A stretch of DNA of 64,000 nucleotides. Origin: Flavobacterium endoglycinae (GTDB taxonomy: Bacteria; Bacteroidota; Bacteroidia; Flavobacteriales; Flavobacteriaceae). The stretch covers positions 2,131,001 through 2,195,000 of the forward strand of contig NZ_CP071448.1 in the NCBI RefSeq assembly GCF_017352115.1, written 5' to 3'. Position numbers and translations under genes: made by a program. This document shows, piece by piece, positions 53,384 to 63,453 of the stretch (position 1 is the first letter of the stretch; every line of letters begins with the position of its first letter). Below the pieces are notes generated by a model. The model made no database searches. It was given only the letters and a program-made list of their open reading frames with translations, and was not told the origin of the DNA.

Positions 53384-54187
53384 ATGAAAACAATTTTTAT
53401 CACAGGGGCATCATCAGGTTTAGGAAAAGCAACAGCAAAATTATTCCACGAAAAAGGATGGAATGTAATCGCAACCATGAGAACTCCAGAGAAGGAAACC
53501 GAACTTTCTCAATTAAAAAACGTAACGCTTTTACCATTAGACGTTACCAATTATGAGCAGATTCAAAGCACCGTAAAAAAAGCATTAGAATTAAGCGATA
53601 TAGATATTGTTTTCAACAATGCTGGCTATGGCTTGATTGGCCCTTTGGAAAGTCTTACAGATGATCAAATTACAAAACAGCTAAACACTAATTTATTAGG
53701 AGTAATACGCGTTACAAATGCTTTTATTCCGTATTTCAGAGAAAGAAAAAGTGGTTTGTTTATTTCTACAACTTCAATTGGCGGTCTAATCGCTTTTCCT
53801 TTAAGCTCAATCTATCACGCCACAAAATGGGGACTTGAAGGCTGGAGCGAAAGCATGGCTTTCGAACTAAATCAATTTGGGATAAACATTAAAACAGTTT
53901 CTCCAGGCGGCATTAAAACCGAATTTTTACACGGTTCGCTAGACACAGGAATTCAGCCTGAATATGAAACATTGTCAAATAAATTGTTTGCCAATGTTGA
54001 CACGATGTTTGAAATGGCGTCAACAGCAGAACAAATTGCCGACGTAGTTTACGAAGCCGCAACCGACGGAAAAAAACAATTAAGATACGTTGCCGGAGAA
54101 GATGCAAAAGCAATGTACAAACAAAGACTAGAAGTTGGAGACGAAGTTTTTCGTACTGAATTTAGCAAACAATTTTTTGGAGAATAA
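53384..54187 (+). CDS. SDR-family NAD(P)-dependent oxidoreductase
   Basis: The start is ATG 53384 (267 residues); the open frame upstream adds a non-homologous 13-residue tail. The cofactor site is FITGASSGLGKATAKLF (TGxxxGxG), followed by NNAGYG and the catalytic SxnYxxxK as TTSIGGLIAF ... IYHATKWGLEG (Ser-Tyr-Lys). It is a classical SDR reductase/dehydrogenase of unknown substrate. It is followed by an AraC regulator and preceded by AraC-type direct repeats, so the gene is probably under its control. Confidence 0.92.
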   Translation: MKTIFITGASSGLGKATAKLFHEKGWNVIATMRTPEKETELSQLKNVTLLPLDVTNYEQIQSTVKKALELSDIDIVFNNAGYGLIGPLESLTDDQITKQLNTNLLGVIRVTNAFIPYFRERKSGLFISTTSIGGLIAFPLSSIYHATKWGLEGWSESMAFELNQFGINIKTVSPGGIKTEFLHGSLDTGIQPEYETLSNKLFANVDTMFEMASTAEQIADVVYEAATDGKKQLRYVAGEDAKAMYKQRLEVGDEVFRTEFSKQFFGE

Positions 54188-54198
54188 TAAATCTTATC

Positions 54199-54258
54199 AA
54201 GCTTCAGCGGAGCGTAATATACTCGCATCATAATGGATATTATGCTCCGCTGGAGCTT
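54199..54258. repeat. Intergenic palindrome, family I
   Basis: AGCTTCAGCGGAGCGTAATAT (54200-54220) and ATATTATGCTCCGCTGGAGCT (54237-54257) pair over about 21 bases with two mismatches and a 16-base loop. It follows the SDR stop by 12 bases and may end its transcript. Confidence 0.75.
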
Positions 54259-54384
54259 TGCTCTCAATGTTAAATATCTTCCTATAAATATTTTGCTTCT
54301 CTGAAGCTACTTTTTAAAATCAAAGAGATTGTCCAATACTTTACTGAAAACCTAATTACTTTTAAAATTTCGTACTTTTATATC

Positions 54385-55305
54385 ATGGAAAAGAAAAACA
54401 ATACTCCTGCAAAAATTTCTTCTATATCACAGTTTCATGACTTGCTTCGACTGCCAAAACCACTTCACCCGATGGTGAGTTTAGTGGACAATGCGAAATT
54501 GGTCGTAAATGAGGATTTAGCTAATTTTTCTTTTTTGCTTGACTTTTATAAAATATCCTATAAATTTTCGGCCACTGGAAAAATGGGTTATGGTAAGGGA
54601 TATTACGATTTTAATGAAGGCGGGCTTATGTTTGCTTCTCCCAACCAATTAATTTTTACCGAAAACGAGGAAGGTGCCAAATATGGAGGCTATACGCTTT
54701 TGTTTCATCCTGATTTTATTAGAAATTATCCTTTAGGGAAAAGTATCAAAAAATATGGTTTCTTTTCATATGACACCAATGAGGCACTGCACCTTTCAGA
54801 CAGCGAAAAGACAATTATTATTGGTTTATTAAAAAGCATCGAAAATGAACTCAATACGGCAATTGACGAAATGAGCCAAGATGTTATCGTTTCTTATATT
54901 GATGTACTGTTAAATTACAGCAATCGTTTTTACAAACGCCAATTCATCACCAGAAAAACAATCAGCCACGATTTATTATTAAAAGTTGAAGAAACTCTTG
55001 ATAATTATATCAGCAACGCCGAAACTTTAAAAAAAGGATTACCAACTGTAGAATTTCTGGCTTCACAAATTAATGTTTCGAGTCATTATTTAAGCGATAT
55101 GCTTCGGAATTTAACGGGACAAAATGCACAACAGCACATTCATTCCAAACTCATCGAAAAATCAAAAGATTTCCTAATTACAACCAATCTTTCAGTTGCT
55201 GAAATAGCATATCAATTAGGTTTTGAATATCCACAATCCTTCAGCAAACTATTCAAAAAGAAAACCAGTCTTACTCCTTTAGAATTTAAAAACTCATTAA
55301 ATTAA
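54385..55305 (+). CDS. AraC-family transcriptional regulator
   Basis: The protein of 306 residues has a cupin-like N-terminal domain (FEGGLMF-like GKGYYDFNEGGLMFASPNQL, about 76-95) and the AraC double helix-turn-helix at the C-terminus (VEFLASQINVSSHYLSDMLR and SVAEIAYQLGFEYPQSFSKL followed by FKKKTSLTPLEFK). It is the probable regulator of the SDR gene upstream. A terminator follows at 55311-55351. Confidence 0.92.
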   Translation: MEKKNNTPAKISSISQFHDLLRLPKPLHPMVSLVDNAKLVVNEDLANFSFLLDFYKISYKFSATGKMGYGKGYYDFNEGGLMFASPNQLIFTENEEGAKYGGYTLLFHPDFIRNYPLGKSIKKYGFFSYDTNEALHLSDSEKTIIIGLLKSIENELNTAIDEMSQDVIVSYIDVLLNYSNRFYKRQFITRKTISHDLLLKVEETLDNYISNAETLKKGLPTVEFLASQINVSSHYLSDMLRNLTGQNAQQHIHSKLIEKSKDFLITTNLSVAEIAYQLGFEYPQSFSKLFKKKTSLTPLEFKNSLN

Positions 55306-55310
55306 TCCAG

Positions 55311-55351
55311 CCGATTTCTTTTTATTTATCAAAAAAAAGAAATCGGTTTTT
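55311..55351 (+). terminator. Terminator of AraC gene
   Basis: CCGATTTCTTTTT (55311-55323), 10-base loop, AAAAAGAAATCGG (55334-55346), then TTTTT. The rest of the 551-base spacer to leuC is AT-rich without a gene, apart from the promoter and leader peptide near 55761-55831. Confidence 0.75.
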
Positions 55352-55760
55352 GTTTTTTTCTGAATGCAATTTTGAACTCTTATTTCATAAAAATTCATAA
55401 AAATTCACTTCTTGGATGTCGTAGTATTTCAATTGTTTATTGAATCTAAATAACGCCCAAAAAACATCATTTTAAGCTTTATAAAAGTGAAAAAGCACAA
55501 AAGAGACCACAAAATCAAAACTAACAATTATTACTATTTTTATTTGTTTTGTTACATTTTTTCGAATTAAACCCTCCATTTTATGGTGATTATGAGATAA
55601 ATTTGCAAACTATTAAAACAAAAAACAATCAAGCAGAATTAAATCTGAAAAAGAAAAACAAAATCAGTTTCTAAATCATTTTTCTTTCAAATTTGAAGTT
55701 GCAAAAGCCTATTGGCAATTTGTAATTTAGTTTGGGTATCGTATATAATGAAATATTGAA

Positions 55761-55791
55761 ATTGACGCTTTTTTATCTTTTTTTACTTTTG
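55761..55791 (+). promoter_or_regulatory. Bacteroidota-type promoter of the leu operon
   Basis: ATTG (55761-55764), 19 bases, then TACTTTTG (55784-55791), matching TTTG-N19-TAnnTTTG (first base off). Transcription should start near 55798, leaving about 60 bases of leader RNA before leuC. A second TAnnTTTG box, TAAATTTG at 55598-55605, lies further upstream without a -33 box. Confidence 0.55.
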
Positions 55792-55804
55792 TTTTGCTAT
55801 TATA

Positions 55805-55831
55805 ATGAACAGGAAATTGCTGTGGTTATAG
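55805..55831 (+). CDS. Possible leucine leader peptide (MNRKLLWL)
   Basis: An ATG at 55805 begins a nine-codon frame with stop at 55829-55831; the product reads MNRKLLWL, with three Leu codons of three types (TTG, CTG, TTA) among its last four. It lies between the predicted transcription start (about 55798) and the leuC ATG, 25 bases before it. A Leu-rich peptide in front of a Leu biosynthesis operon fits control by charged tRNA-Leu. No terminator hairpin lies between it and leuC, so any control would be at translation. Too short for certainty. Confidence 0.4.
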   Translation: MNRKLLWL

Positions 55832-55856
55832 AAATTACAATTTAAAAAAATAAAAA

Positions 55857-57251
55857 ATGAGTAAGACATTATTTGACAAAGTATGGGATTCACATGTTGT
55901 GCGTAAAATTGAAGATGGGCCAGATGTGTTTTTTATTGACCGCCATTTCATTCATGAAGTTACGAGTCCTGTTGCTTTTTTAGGATTAAAATCAAGAGGC
56001 GTTAACGTTTTATACCCAGAACGTACTTTTGCCACTGCAGACCACAATACACCAACCATAAACCAACATTTACCAGTTCAGGATCCTCTTTCTGCAAACC
56101 AGCTGAAAGCTCTTGAAGATAATGCGAACGAATACGGAATTTCGCACTGGGGATTAGGTCACCAAAAAAATGGAATTGTACACGTAGTGGGTCCTGAAAA
56201 CGGAATTACTTTGCCAGGCGCTACTATTGTATGCGGAGATTCGCATACGTCTACTCACGGTGCTTTTGGAGCTATCGCTTTCGGTATCGGAACTTCTGAA
56301 GTTGAAATGGTGCTTTCTACTCAATGTATTATGCAGCCTAAACCAAAGAAAATGCGTATTAACGTAAACGGACAACTTAGTAAAGGTGTTGGACCAAAAG
56401 ACGTTGCGCTTTACATTATTGCTCAATTAACTACTTCTGGAGGAACGGGTTACTTTGTTGAATACGCTGGTGATGTGTTTGAAAACATGACTATGGAAGG
56501 TCGTATGACGGTTTGTAACTTAAGTATCGAAATGGGTGCTCGCGGCGGAATGATCGCCCCTGACCAAACTACTTTTGATTTCTTAGAAGGAAAATTATAC
56601 GCTCCAAAAGGAGAAGCCTGGACTAAAGCTGTTGAATATTGGAAAACACTAAAAACAGATGCTGATGCGGTTTTTGATGCTGAATTAAACATCAACGCTG
56701 CTGATATCGAGCCAATGATTACTTATGGTACTAACCCAGGTATGGGAATTGGTATTACAAAACATATCCCAAGTGCAAAAGAAGTTGAAGGCGGTGAGGA
56801 AACTTACAAAAAATCTTTAGCTTATATGGGCTTCAACGAAGATGATGTAATGATTGGAAAACAAATCGATTACGTTTTCTTAGGAAGCTGTACAAACGGA
56901 CGTATTGAAGATTTTAGAGCTTTCGCTGAAATTGTAAAAGGAAGAAAAAAAGCAGATAATGTTACCGCTTGGTTAGTTCCTGGATCTCACGTTGTTGAAG
57001 CACAAATTAAAGAAGAAGGAATTTTAGATATCCTGACAGAAGCTGGTTTCGTACTACGTCAACCTGGATGTTCTGCTTGTTTAGCCATGAACGACGATAA
57101 AGTTCCTGCTGGCAAATATGCAGTAAGTACTTCAAACAGAAACTTTGAAGGTCGCCAAGGTCCCGGTTCTAGAACTTTATTAGCGAGTCCGATTATGGCT
57201 GCTGCAGCTGCTGTTACAGGAAAACTAACGGATCCAAGGGAGCTTTTTTAA
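55857..57251 (+). CDS. leuC: 3-isopropylmalate dehydratase, large subunit
   Basis: The protein of 464 residues carries the aconitase-type [4Fe-4S] ligands in [11 protein letters not shown] and [10 protein letters not shown], plus the early motif [16 protein letters not shown]. With the LeuD partner it isomerises 2-isopropylmalate to 3-isopropylmalate. It heads the leuC-leuD-leuA-leuB operon. The 157-base gap to leuD holds an inverted pair and a 7-base-period repeat. ATG 55857 is supported by the clean N-terminus [15 protein letters not shown]. Confidence 0.97.
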   Translation: MSKTLFDKVWDSHVVRKIEDGPDVFFIDRHFIHEVTSPVAFLGLKSRGVNVLYPERTFATADHNTPTINQHLPVQDPLSANQLKALEDNANEYGISHWGLGHQKNGIVHVVGPENGITLPGATIVCGDSHTSTHGAFGAIAFGIGTSEVEMVLSTQCIMQPKPKKMRINVNGQLSKGVGPKDVALYIIAQLTTSGGTGYFVEYAGDVFENMTMEGRMTVCNLSIEMGARGGMIAPDQTTFDFLEGKLYAPKGEAWTKAVEYWKTLKTDADAVFDAELNINAADIEPMITYGTNPGMGIGITKHIPSAKEVEGGEETYKKSLAYMGFNEDDVMIGKQIDYVFLGSCTNGRIEDFRAFAEIVKGRKKADNVTAWLVPGSHVVEAQIKEEGILDILTEAGFVLRQPGCSACLAMNDDKVPAGKYAVSTSNRNFEGRQGPGSRTLLASPIMAAAAAVTGKLTDPRELF

Positions 57252-57402
57252 TTTTAGATTGAAGATTTTAGATTGCTGATGTAACTGAATCCAAATGTCT
57301 TCAAATGAAATTGACTAACATTATTAAAACAAAATATTTTAGATTCAAAGTTTTACGTTTTCAAAAGAAAATCTAAAATCCAAAATCTAAAATCTAAAAT
57401 TC
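57250..57402. repeat. leuC-leuD spacer element: inverted repeat plus heptamers
   Basis: The left part (57250-57274, ATTTTAGATT repeated) is inverted relative to the right part (57368-57402), which is five units of 7 bases: AAAATCT, AAAATCC, AAAATCT, AAAATCT, AAAATTC. The two can pair across about 90 bases. It fills nearly the whole gap between the two cistrons. Confidence 0.8.
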
Positions 57403-57408
57403 CAAAAA

Positions 57409-58005
57409 ATGGCATACGATAAATTTAATATACTTACAAGCAGCGCAGTGCCGTTGCCAATTGAGAACGTAGATACAGATCAAATTATTCCAGCTCGTTT
57501 CTTAAAAGCTACAAAACGTGAAGGCTTTGGAGATAATCTTTTTAGAGACTGGAGATACAATGGAGATGATACTCCAAAAGCAGATTTCGTTTTAAACAAC
57601 CCAACTTATAGTGGAAAAATCCTTGTAGGGGGAAAAAACTTCGGTTCTGGATCTTCTAGAGAGCACGCTGCATGGGCAGTTTATGATTACGGATTCCGCG
57701 CTGTAGTTTCTAGTTTCTTTGCTGATATCTTCAAAGGAAACTGTTTAAATATAGGTGTTTTACCAGTACAAATCAGCCCAGAATTTTTAGCGAATATTTT
57801 CAAAGCTATCGAAGCTGATCCAAAAACAGAATTAGAAATTAATCTTCCTAACCAAACCATTACTTTATTGTCAACTGGCGAGCAAGAATCTTTTGCTATT
57901 AACGGTTACAAAAAGAACAATCTAATTAATGGTTTTGACGATATTGATTACTTACAAAACATGAAAGAAGAGATTAAAGCTTTTGCTGATAAACTTCCTT
58001 ACTAA
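57409..58005 (+). CDS. leuD: 3-isopropylmalate dehydratase, small subunit
   Basis: The protein of 198 residues shows the swivelling-domain motifs [15 protein letters not shown] and [16 protein letters not shown], which position the substrate for LeuC. Length matches bacterial LeuD. It is the second cistron of the leucine operon. A strong hairpin at 58028-58059 follows it, before leuA. Confidence 0.97.
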   Translation: MAYDKFNILTSSAVPLPIENVDTDQIIPARFLKATKREGFGDNLFRDWRYNGDDTPKADFVLNNPTYSGKILVGGKNFGSGSSREHAAWAVYDYGFRAVVSSFFADIFKGNCLNIGVLPVQISPEFLANIFKAIEADPKTELEINLPNQTITLLSTGEQESFAINGYKKNNLINGFDDIDYLQNMKEEIKAFADKLPY

Positions 58006-58027
58006 TAGCAATATCATTCAGTCTATT

Positions 58028-58059
58028 AGACCCGAAAGGCTTCAAAACCTTTCGGGTCT
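58028..58059. terminator. Hairpin between leuD and leuA, terminator-like
   Basis: AGACCCGAAAGG (58028-58039), 8-base loop, CCTTTCGGGTCT (58048-58059) gives a perfect 12-bp stem followed by TTCT. Its T tract is short, so it may attenuate or process the mRNA rather than fully stop transcription. Confidence 0.7.
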
Positions 58060-58120
58060 TTCTAAATTAATAATACGAACCCACTATCATTTCGAAATTA
58101 AAGAAATATAGAATATCAAT

Positions 58121-59641
<1,521 letters not shown>

Positions 59642-59652
59642 GGTACTAAGAG

Positions 59653-59746
59653 GCTAAGGTTCTGAGGCTCTAAGATTTTTCTTTGACCTCAGAACCTTAG
59701 CATAAAAAACTTAGAACCTTAGCAACTCAGAACCTTTGAACCTTTT
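59653..59746. repeat. leuA-leuB spacer element: perfect hairpin plus octamer repeat
   Basis: GCTAAGGTTCTGAGG (59653-59667) and CCTCAGAACCTTAGC (59687-59701) are perfect complements around a 19-base loop. Then come 8-base units CTTAGAAC, CTTAGCAA, CTCAGAAC, CTTTGAAC (59710-59741). Both occupy the gap to leuB. Confidence 0.85.
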
Positions 59747-59759
59747 AAAAAAATATAGA

Positions 59760-60815
59760 ATGAAATTAAACATAGCCCTTTTAGCCGGAGACGGAATCGG
59801 ACCAGAAGTAATCGATCAAGCTGTAAAAGTATCAGATGCTGTTGCGCAAAAATTTGGACATGAAATCACTTGGAAACCAGCTTTAACAGGTGCTGCCGCA
59901 ATTGATGCAGTAGGTGAACCTTATCCAGATGCAACACACGAAATCTGCAAAAATGCTGACGCCGTTCTTTTTGGAGCAATTGGCCACCCTAAATACGATA
60001 ATGATCCTTCTGCACCAGTACGTCCTGAACAAGGTTTGTTAAAGATGCGTAAAGCTTTAGGTTTGTTTGCAAACGTAAGACCAACTTTTACATTTCCATC
60101 TTTATTAGACAAATCGCCGCTAAAAAGAGAAAGAATCGAAGGAACTGATTTAGTTTTCTTAAGAGAATTAACTGGCGGAATTTACTTTGGTGAAAAAGGA
60201 AGAAAAGACAACGGAGATACTGCTTATGACAACTGTGTTTACACAAGGGAAGAAGTACAGCGTTTGGCTAAAAAAGGCTTCGAATTAGCAATGACTCGTT
60301 CTAAAAAATTATGCTGCGTTGATAAAGCAAACGTTTTGGAAACTTCACGTTTATGGAGAGAAACCGTTCAGGCAATGGAAAAAGATTATCCAGAAGTTGA
60401 AGTTTCATACGAATTTGTTGACGCCGTTGCTATGCGTTTGGTTCAATGGCCAAACTCTTATGACGTATTAATTACTGAAAACTTATTTGGAGACATTTTA
60501 ACAGATGAGGCTTCTGTAATTTCTGGTTCAATGGGATTAATGCCTTCTGCCTCTATGGGAGCTGAAGTATCTTTATTTGAACCTATTCACGGTTCATATC
60601 CACAAGCTACAGGATTAAACATTGCGAACCCAATGGCGACTGTTTTATCTGCTGCTATGATGTTCGAAAACTTCGGATTAATGGAAGAAGGAAAAGCAAT
60701 GAGAGATGCGGTAAACAAAGCCCTAGAAGCTGGAGTAGTTACTGAGGATTTAGCCAACGGAGGCAAAGCTTACGGTACTAAAGAAGTTGGTGACTGGTTA
60801 GCTGCGAATGTATAA
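59760..60815 (+). CDS. leuB: 3-isopropylmalate dehydrogenase
   Basis: The start is ATG 59760 (351 residues; [20 protein letters not shown]); the open frame from TTG 59736 is an artefact of the spacer. The beta-decarboxylating dehydrogenase signature is [20 protein letters not shown], with the substrate Arg cluster upstream ([20 protein letters not shown]) and the catalytic Tyr in [15 protein letters not shown]. It oxidises 3-isopropylmalate with NAD+ to the ketoacid. It is the last cistron of the operon, closed by two successive hairpins. Confidence 0.97.
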   Translation: MKLNIALLAGDGIGPEVIDQAVKVSDAVAQKFGHEITWKPALTGAAAIDAVGEPYPDATHEICKNADAVLFGAIGHPKYDNDPSAPVRPEQGLLKMRKALGLFANVRPTFTFPSLLDKSPLKRERIEGTDLVFLRELTGGIYFGEKGRKDNGDTAYDNCVYTREEVQRLAKKGFELAMTRSKKLCCVDKANVLETSRLWRETVQAMEKDYPEVEVSYEFVDAVAMRLVQWPNSYDVLITENLFGDILTDEASVISGSMGLMPSASMGAEVSLFEPIHGSYPQATGLNIANPMATVLSAAMMFENFGLMEEGKAMRDAVNKALEAGVVTEDLANGGKAYGTKEVGDWLAANV

Positions 60816-60826
60816 AAGTTAATTTT

Positions 60827-60872
60827 GTTTCAAGTTTCAAGTTCCAACAACCTGAAACTTGAAACCTGAAAC
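60827..60872. repeat. Heptamer-based inverted repeat after leuB
   Basis: GTTTCAA, GTTTCAA, GTTCCAA (60827-60847) face GAAACTT, GAAACCT, GAAAC (60854-60872), so 7-base units form the two arms of an imperfect hairpin with one mismatch in 15. Confidence 0.8.
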
Positions 60873-60873
60873 A

Positions 60874-60908
60874 AAAAAAGGGATCAGCTTTTCGTTGATC
60901 CCTTTTTT
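60874..60908. terminator. Terminator of leu operon and of lipoprotein gene
   Basis: AAAAAAGGGATCA (60874-60886) and TGATCCCTTTTTT (60896-60908) form a 13-bp perfect stem with 9-base loop; A and T runs serve both convergent genes. Its right end overlaps the stop of the lipoprotein gene by two bases. Confidence 0.85.
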
Positions 60909-61374
60909 ATTGAATTGGAACTTTATAGAAAACACCTTCAGTAAAATTAATGCTTGGTTTTTCTGTATTGGTTTGATCTTCATTAACTGCAGTAAATCGG
61001 AATGTTCCTGAAATAGTGTTGTTGGCTGTATTTAGTTCTGTTATTATAATTTGCCCGCTGCCCGAATTTGTTCCTGTTGAGAATGAAACTGCTGCTGACG
61101 GAAGTGTATTAGTATAAATTCCTTTTGACACATCATTGTTACCTAAAACATATGTTCCTTCTTCTGAAGAAGCAGTTTTTAAAATAACATTTTCATAACC
61201 TAGGGAGCCTTCTATTACAACAGTTCCATTTGTTTCTAAATGAGCTTTATACGTTTGTGCTCTCCAAAAGTCTTTGTCTTTTAAAGTTTGAAAGGCCGGA
61301 TTATTAAATTTAACATCTTCTGTGCAAGAAGTAAAAAAACCTATCAGGCACAATAAAAAGATCCATTTTTTCAT
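60907..61374 (-). CDS. Lipoprotein, DUF6252-like
   Basis: The protein of 155 residues has a lipoprotein signal with FFTSCTEDVKF, acidic after the Cys. The mature part NPAFQTLKDKDFWRAQTYKA and NNTISGTFRFTAVNEDQ recalls the DUF6252 group of flavobacterial lipoproteins, a tentative match from memory. The gene is convergent with the leu operon and shares its terminator. Function unknown. Confidence 0.75.
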   Translation of the reverse strand: MKKWIFLLCLIGFFTSCTEDVKFNNPAFQTLKDKDFWRAQTYKAHLETNGTVVIEGSLGYENVILKTASSEEGTYVLGNNDVSKGIYTNTLPSAAVSFSTGTNSGSGQIIITELNTANNTISGTFRFTAVNEDQTNTEKPSINFTEGVFYKVPIQ

Positions 61375-61523
61375 TTGTTGTGGTATTATCGAGAAAATTT
61401 TAGCAAAAGTATTGTTTTCTAAAGAAATAAGTAAAATAGAAACTCAGGCGAGTTGATTTTTTAACAAAAATCTAACTAAATACAATTATTATACATTTCA
61501 ACGTATTATTGATAAAAAAATTA

Positions 61524-61531
61524 TATCTTTG
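61524..61531 (+). promoter_or_regulatory. Probable -7 box of rpsP-rimM
   Basis: TATCTTTG fits TAnnTTTG and is 50 bases before the rpsP ATG. A clear -33 box at the expected distance is missing. Confidence 0.45.
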
Positions 61532-61580
61532 CGCCCTTAATTAACAGAGGTCGAGTACCTCAAAATTTAATCATAAGATT

Positions 61581-62144
61581 ATGTCAGTAAAAATTAGATT
61601 ACAAAGACACGGTAAAAAAGGAAAACCTTTTTACTGGGTAGTAGCTGCAGATGCACGCTCAAAAAGAGATGGTAAATACTTAGAGAAAATTGGTACTTAC
61701 AATCCAAACACTAACCCAGCAACTGTTGAGTTAAACCTTGACAGCGCAGTTAAATGGTTACACAATGGTGCACAACCAACTGATACTGCAAGAGCTATCC
61801 TTTCTTACAAAGGTGCTTTATTGAAACACCACCTTGATGGAGGAGTTCGTAAAGGAGCTTTAACTCAAGAACAAGCTGATGCTAAATTAACTGCTTGGTT
61901 AGAAGCAAAAGCTGGAAAAGTTGACGCTAAAAAAGATGGTTTATCAAAAGCACAAGCTGATGCTAAAGCTAAAGCTTTAAAAGCTGAAAAAGAAGTAAAC
62001 GCTAAACGTATCGCTGCTGCTGCTCAAGCTGAGGCTGATGCTATTGCTGCTGCTTCTGCAACAGAAGAGGCTACTGAAGAAGTTGCTGAAGCAACTGAAG
62101 AAGCTCCTGCTGCTGAAGAGAATAACGAAACAACTGAAGCATAA
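61581..62144 (+). CDS. rpsP: 30S ribosomal protein S16 with long C-terminal extension
   Basis: The N-terminal ~80 residues are S16 (MSVKIRLQRHGKKGKPFYWV, ARSKRDGKYLEKIGTYNP, WLHNGAQPTDTARAIL). The rest, to residue 187, is a repetitive Ala/Lys/Glu extension (AKADAKAKALKAEKEVNAKR, ATEEATEEVAEATEEAPAAE) that is charged and helical; other Bacteroidota S16 proteins carry similar tails. S16 is an early-binding small-subunit protein. It is followed by rimM after 15 bases. Confidence 0.96.
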   Translation: MSVKIRLQRHGKKGKPFYWVVAADARSKRDGKYLEKIGTYNPNTNPATVELNLDSAVKWLHNGAQPTDTARAILSYKGALLKHHLDGGVRKGALTQEQADAKLTAWLEAKAGKVDAKKDGLSKAQADAKAKALKAEKEVNAKRIAAAAQAEADAIAAASATEEATEEVAEATEEAPAAEENNETTEA

Positions 62145-62159
62145 TTTTACTTAGCGATA

Positions 62160-62684
62160 ATGCGTAAAGAAGAATGTTTTTATTTAGGTAAAATCGCTAA
62201 AAAATTTAGTTTCAAGGGCGAAGTCTTAATCTACTTAGACACAGATGAGCCTGAGTTATACGAAAATCTGGAATCAGTGTTTGTTGAACACAACAAACAC
62301 TTGGTTCCTTTTTTTATTGAATCAAGTTCTTTACACAAAAACGACTTTCTAAGGGTTCGTTTTGAAGATGTAAACACCGAAGAAGATGCTGATGCTCTTG
62401 TTGGAAACGCCATCTACCTTCCGTTAACTATGTTACCAAAACTTACAGGCAACAAATTCTATTTCCACGAAGTTATAGGTTTTGAAATCGAAGACCAGCG
62501 TTTAGGCGTTTTCGGTAAAATAACCTCAATCAATGATTCTTCTGCACAACCCCTTTTTGAAGTTTTAAATGGCGAAGTCGAAATCTTAGTGCCAATGATC
62601 GACAATTTCCTTGTAAAAATCGATCGTGAGAACAAAAAGGTAATCATGAATCTTCCCGAAGGTCTTGTGGAGATGTACCTTTAA
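62160..62684 (+). CDS. rimM: Ribosome maturation factor RimM
   Basis: The protein of 174 residues has the RimM N-terminal barrel (YLGKIAKKFSFKGEVLIYLD, FLRVRFEDVNTEEDADALVG) and the PRC-barrel C-terminal part (GFEIEDQRLGVFGKITSIND, EILVPMIDNFLVKIDRENKK). It helps 16S rRNA 3'-domain maturation and binds S19; rpsP-rimM is a widely conserved pair. Co-transcribed with rpsP, gap 15 bases. Confidence 0.96.
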   Translation: MRKEECFYLGKIAKKFSFKGEVLIYLDTDEPELYENLESVFVEHNKHLVPFFIESSSLHKNDFLRVRFEDVNTEEDADALVGNAIYLPLTMLPKLTGNKFYFHEVIGFEIEDQRLGVFGKITSINDSSAQPLFEVLNGEVEILVPMIDNFLVKIDRENKKVIMNLPEGLVEMYL

Positions 62685-62745
62685 GAAGTATTCAGTCACA
62701 GTTTTAAGTGTTCAGTTTTCCAACTGAACTTAAAAAATTTTCATC

Positions 62746-63453
62746 ATGTTTAAATTTAAGCAATTCTCTATCAATCAAGATCGTTGCGCTATGAAAGTGG
62801 GCACAGATGGTGTTTTACTTGGTGCTTGGGCTCCTATTCATCATAATCCGTTTAGTATTTTAGATATTGGTGCAGGAACTGGAATTGTTGCTTTAATGCT
62901 GGCACAAAGAACTCATGCCGAACAAATTGACGCTTTAGAAATTGATGAAGACGCTTACGAACAAGCTGTTGAAAATTTTGAAGCTTCGCCGTGGGGAGAT
63001 CGACTATTTTGTTTTCACGCTGGTTTAGATGAGTTTATCGAAGAACCAGAAGATGAATATGATTTAATTGTTTCCAATCCTCCTTTTTATGCTGAAGATT
63101 ATAAAACTGAAAACGAACAACGTGATTTAGCAAGATTTCAAGATGCAATGCCTTTTGAAGAATTGGTTGAAGCCGCTGATTTACTTTTATCTGAAAATGG
63201 TATTTTCGCCCTCATAATCCCTTATAAAGAAGAAGAAAAATTTATTGCTTTAGCAAAAGAAGCAGCATTATATCCCATAAAAATTACACGAGTTAAAGGA
63301 CATGCGACCTCACCTCTTAAACGTAGTCTGTTAGCTTTCAGCCGACATGAAAATACTGAAATCGAAATCGATGAATTAACAATCGAGATCGAAAGACATG
63401 TTTATACGCCAGAATATATTGAGCTTACAAAAGATTTTTACCTAAAATTTTAA
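62746..63453 (+). CDS. trmN6: tRNA1(Val) (adenine(37)-N6)-methyltransferase-like
   Basis: The protein of 235 residues is a class I SAM methyltransferase: SAM site ILDIGAGTGIVALMLAQRT, acidic EIDEDAYEQA and the N6-adenine motif IVSNPPFY (NPPF/Y), all in YfiC-like order. It methylates A37 of tRNA-Val in enterobacteria; the same target here is inferred. It lies 61 bases downstream of rimM and is likely in the same transcript. Its end overlaps the stop of the convergent HlyD-like gene by four bases. Confidence 0.9.
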   Translation: MFKFKQFSINQDRCAMKVGTDGVLLGAWAPIHHNPFSILDIGAGTGIVALMLAQRTHAEQIDALEIDEDAYEQAVENFEASPWGDRLFCFHAGLDEFIEEPEDEYDLIVSNPPFYAEDYKTENEQRDLARFQDAMPFEELVEAADLLLSENGIFALIIPYKEEEKFIALAKEAALYPIKITRVKGHATSPLKRSLLAFSRHENTEIEIDELTIEIERHVYTPEYIELTKDFYLKF

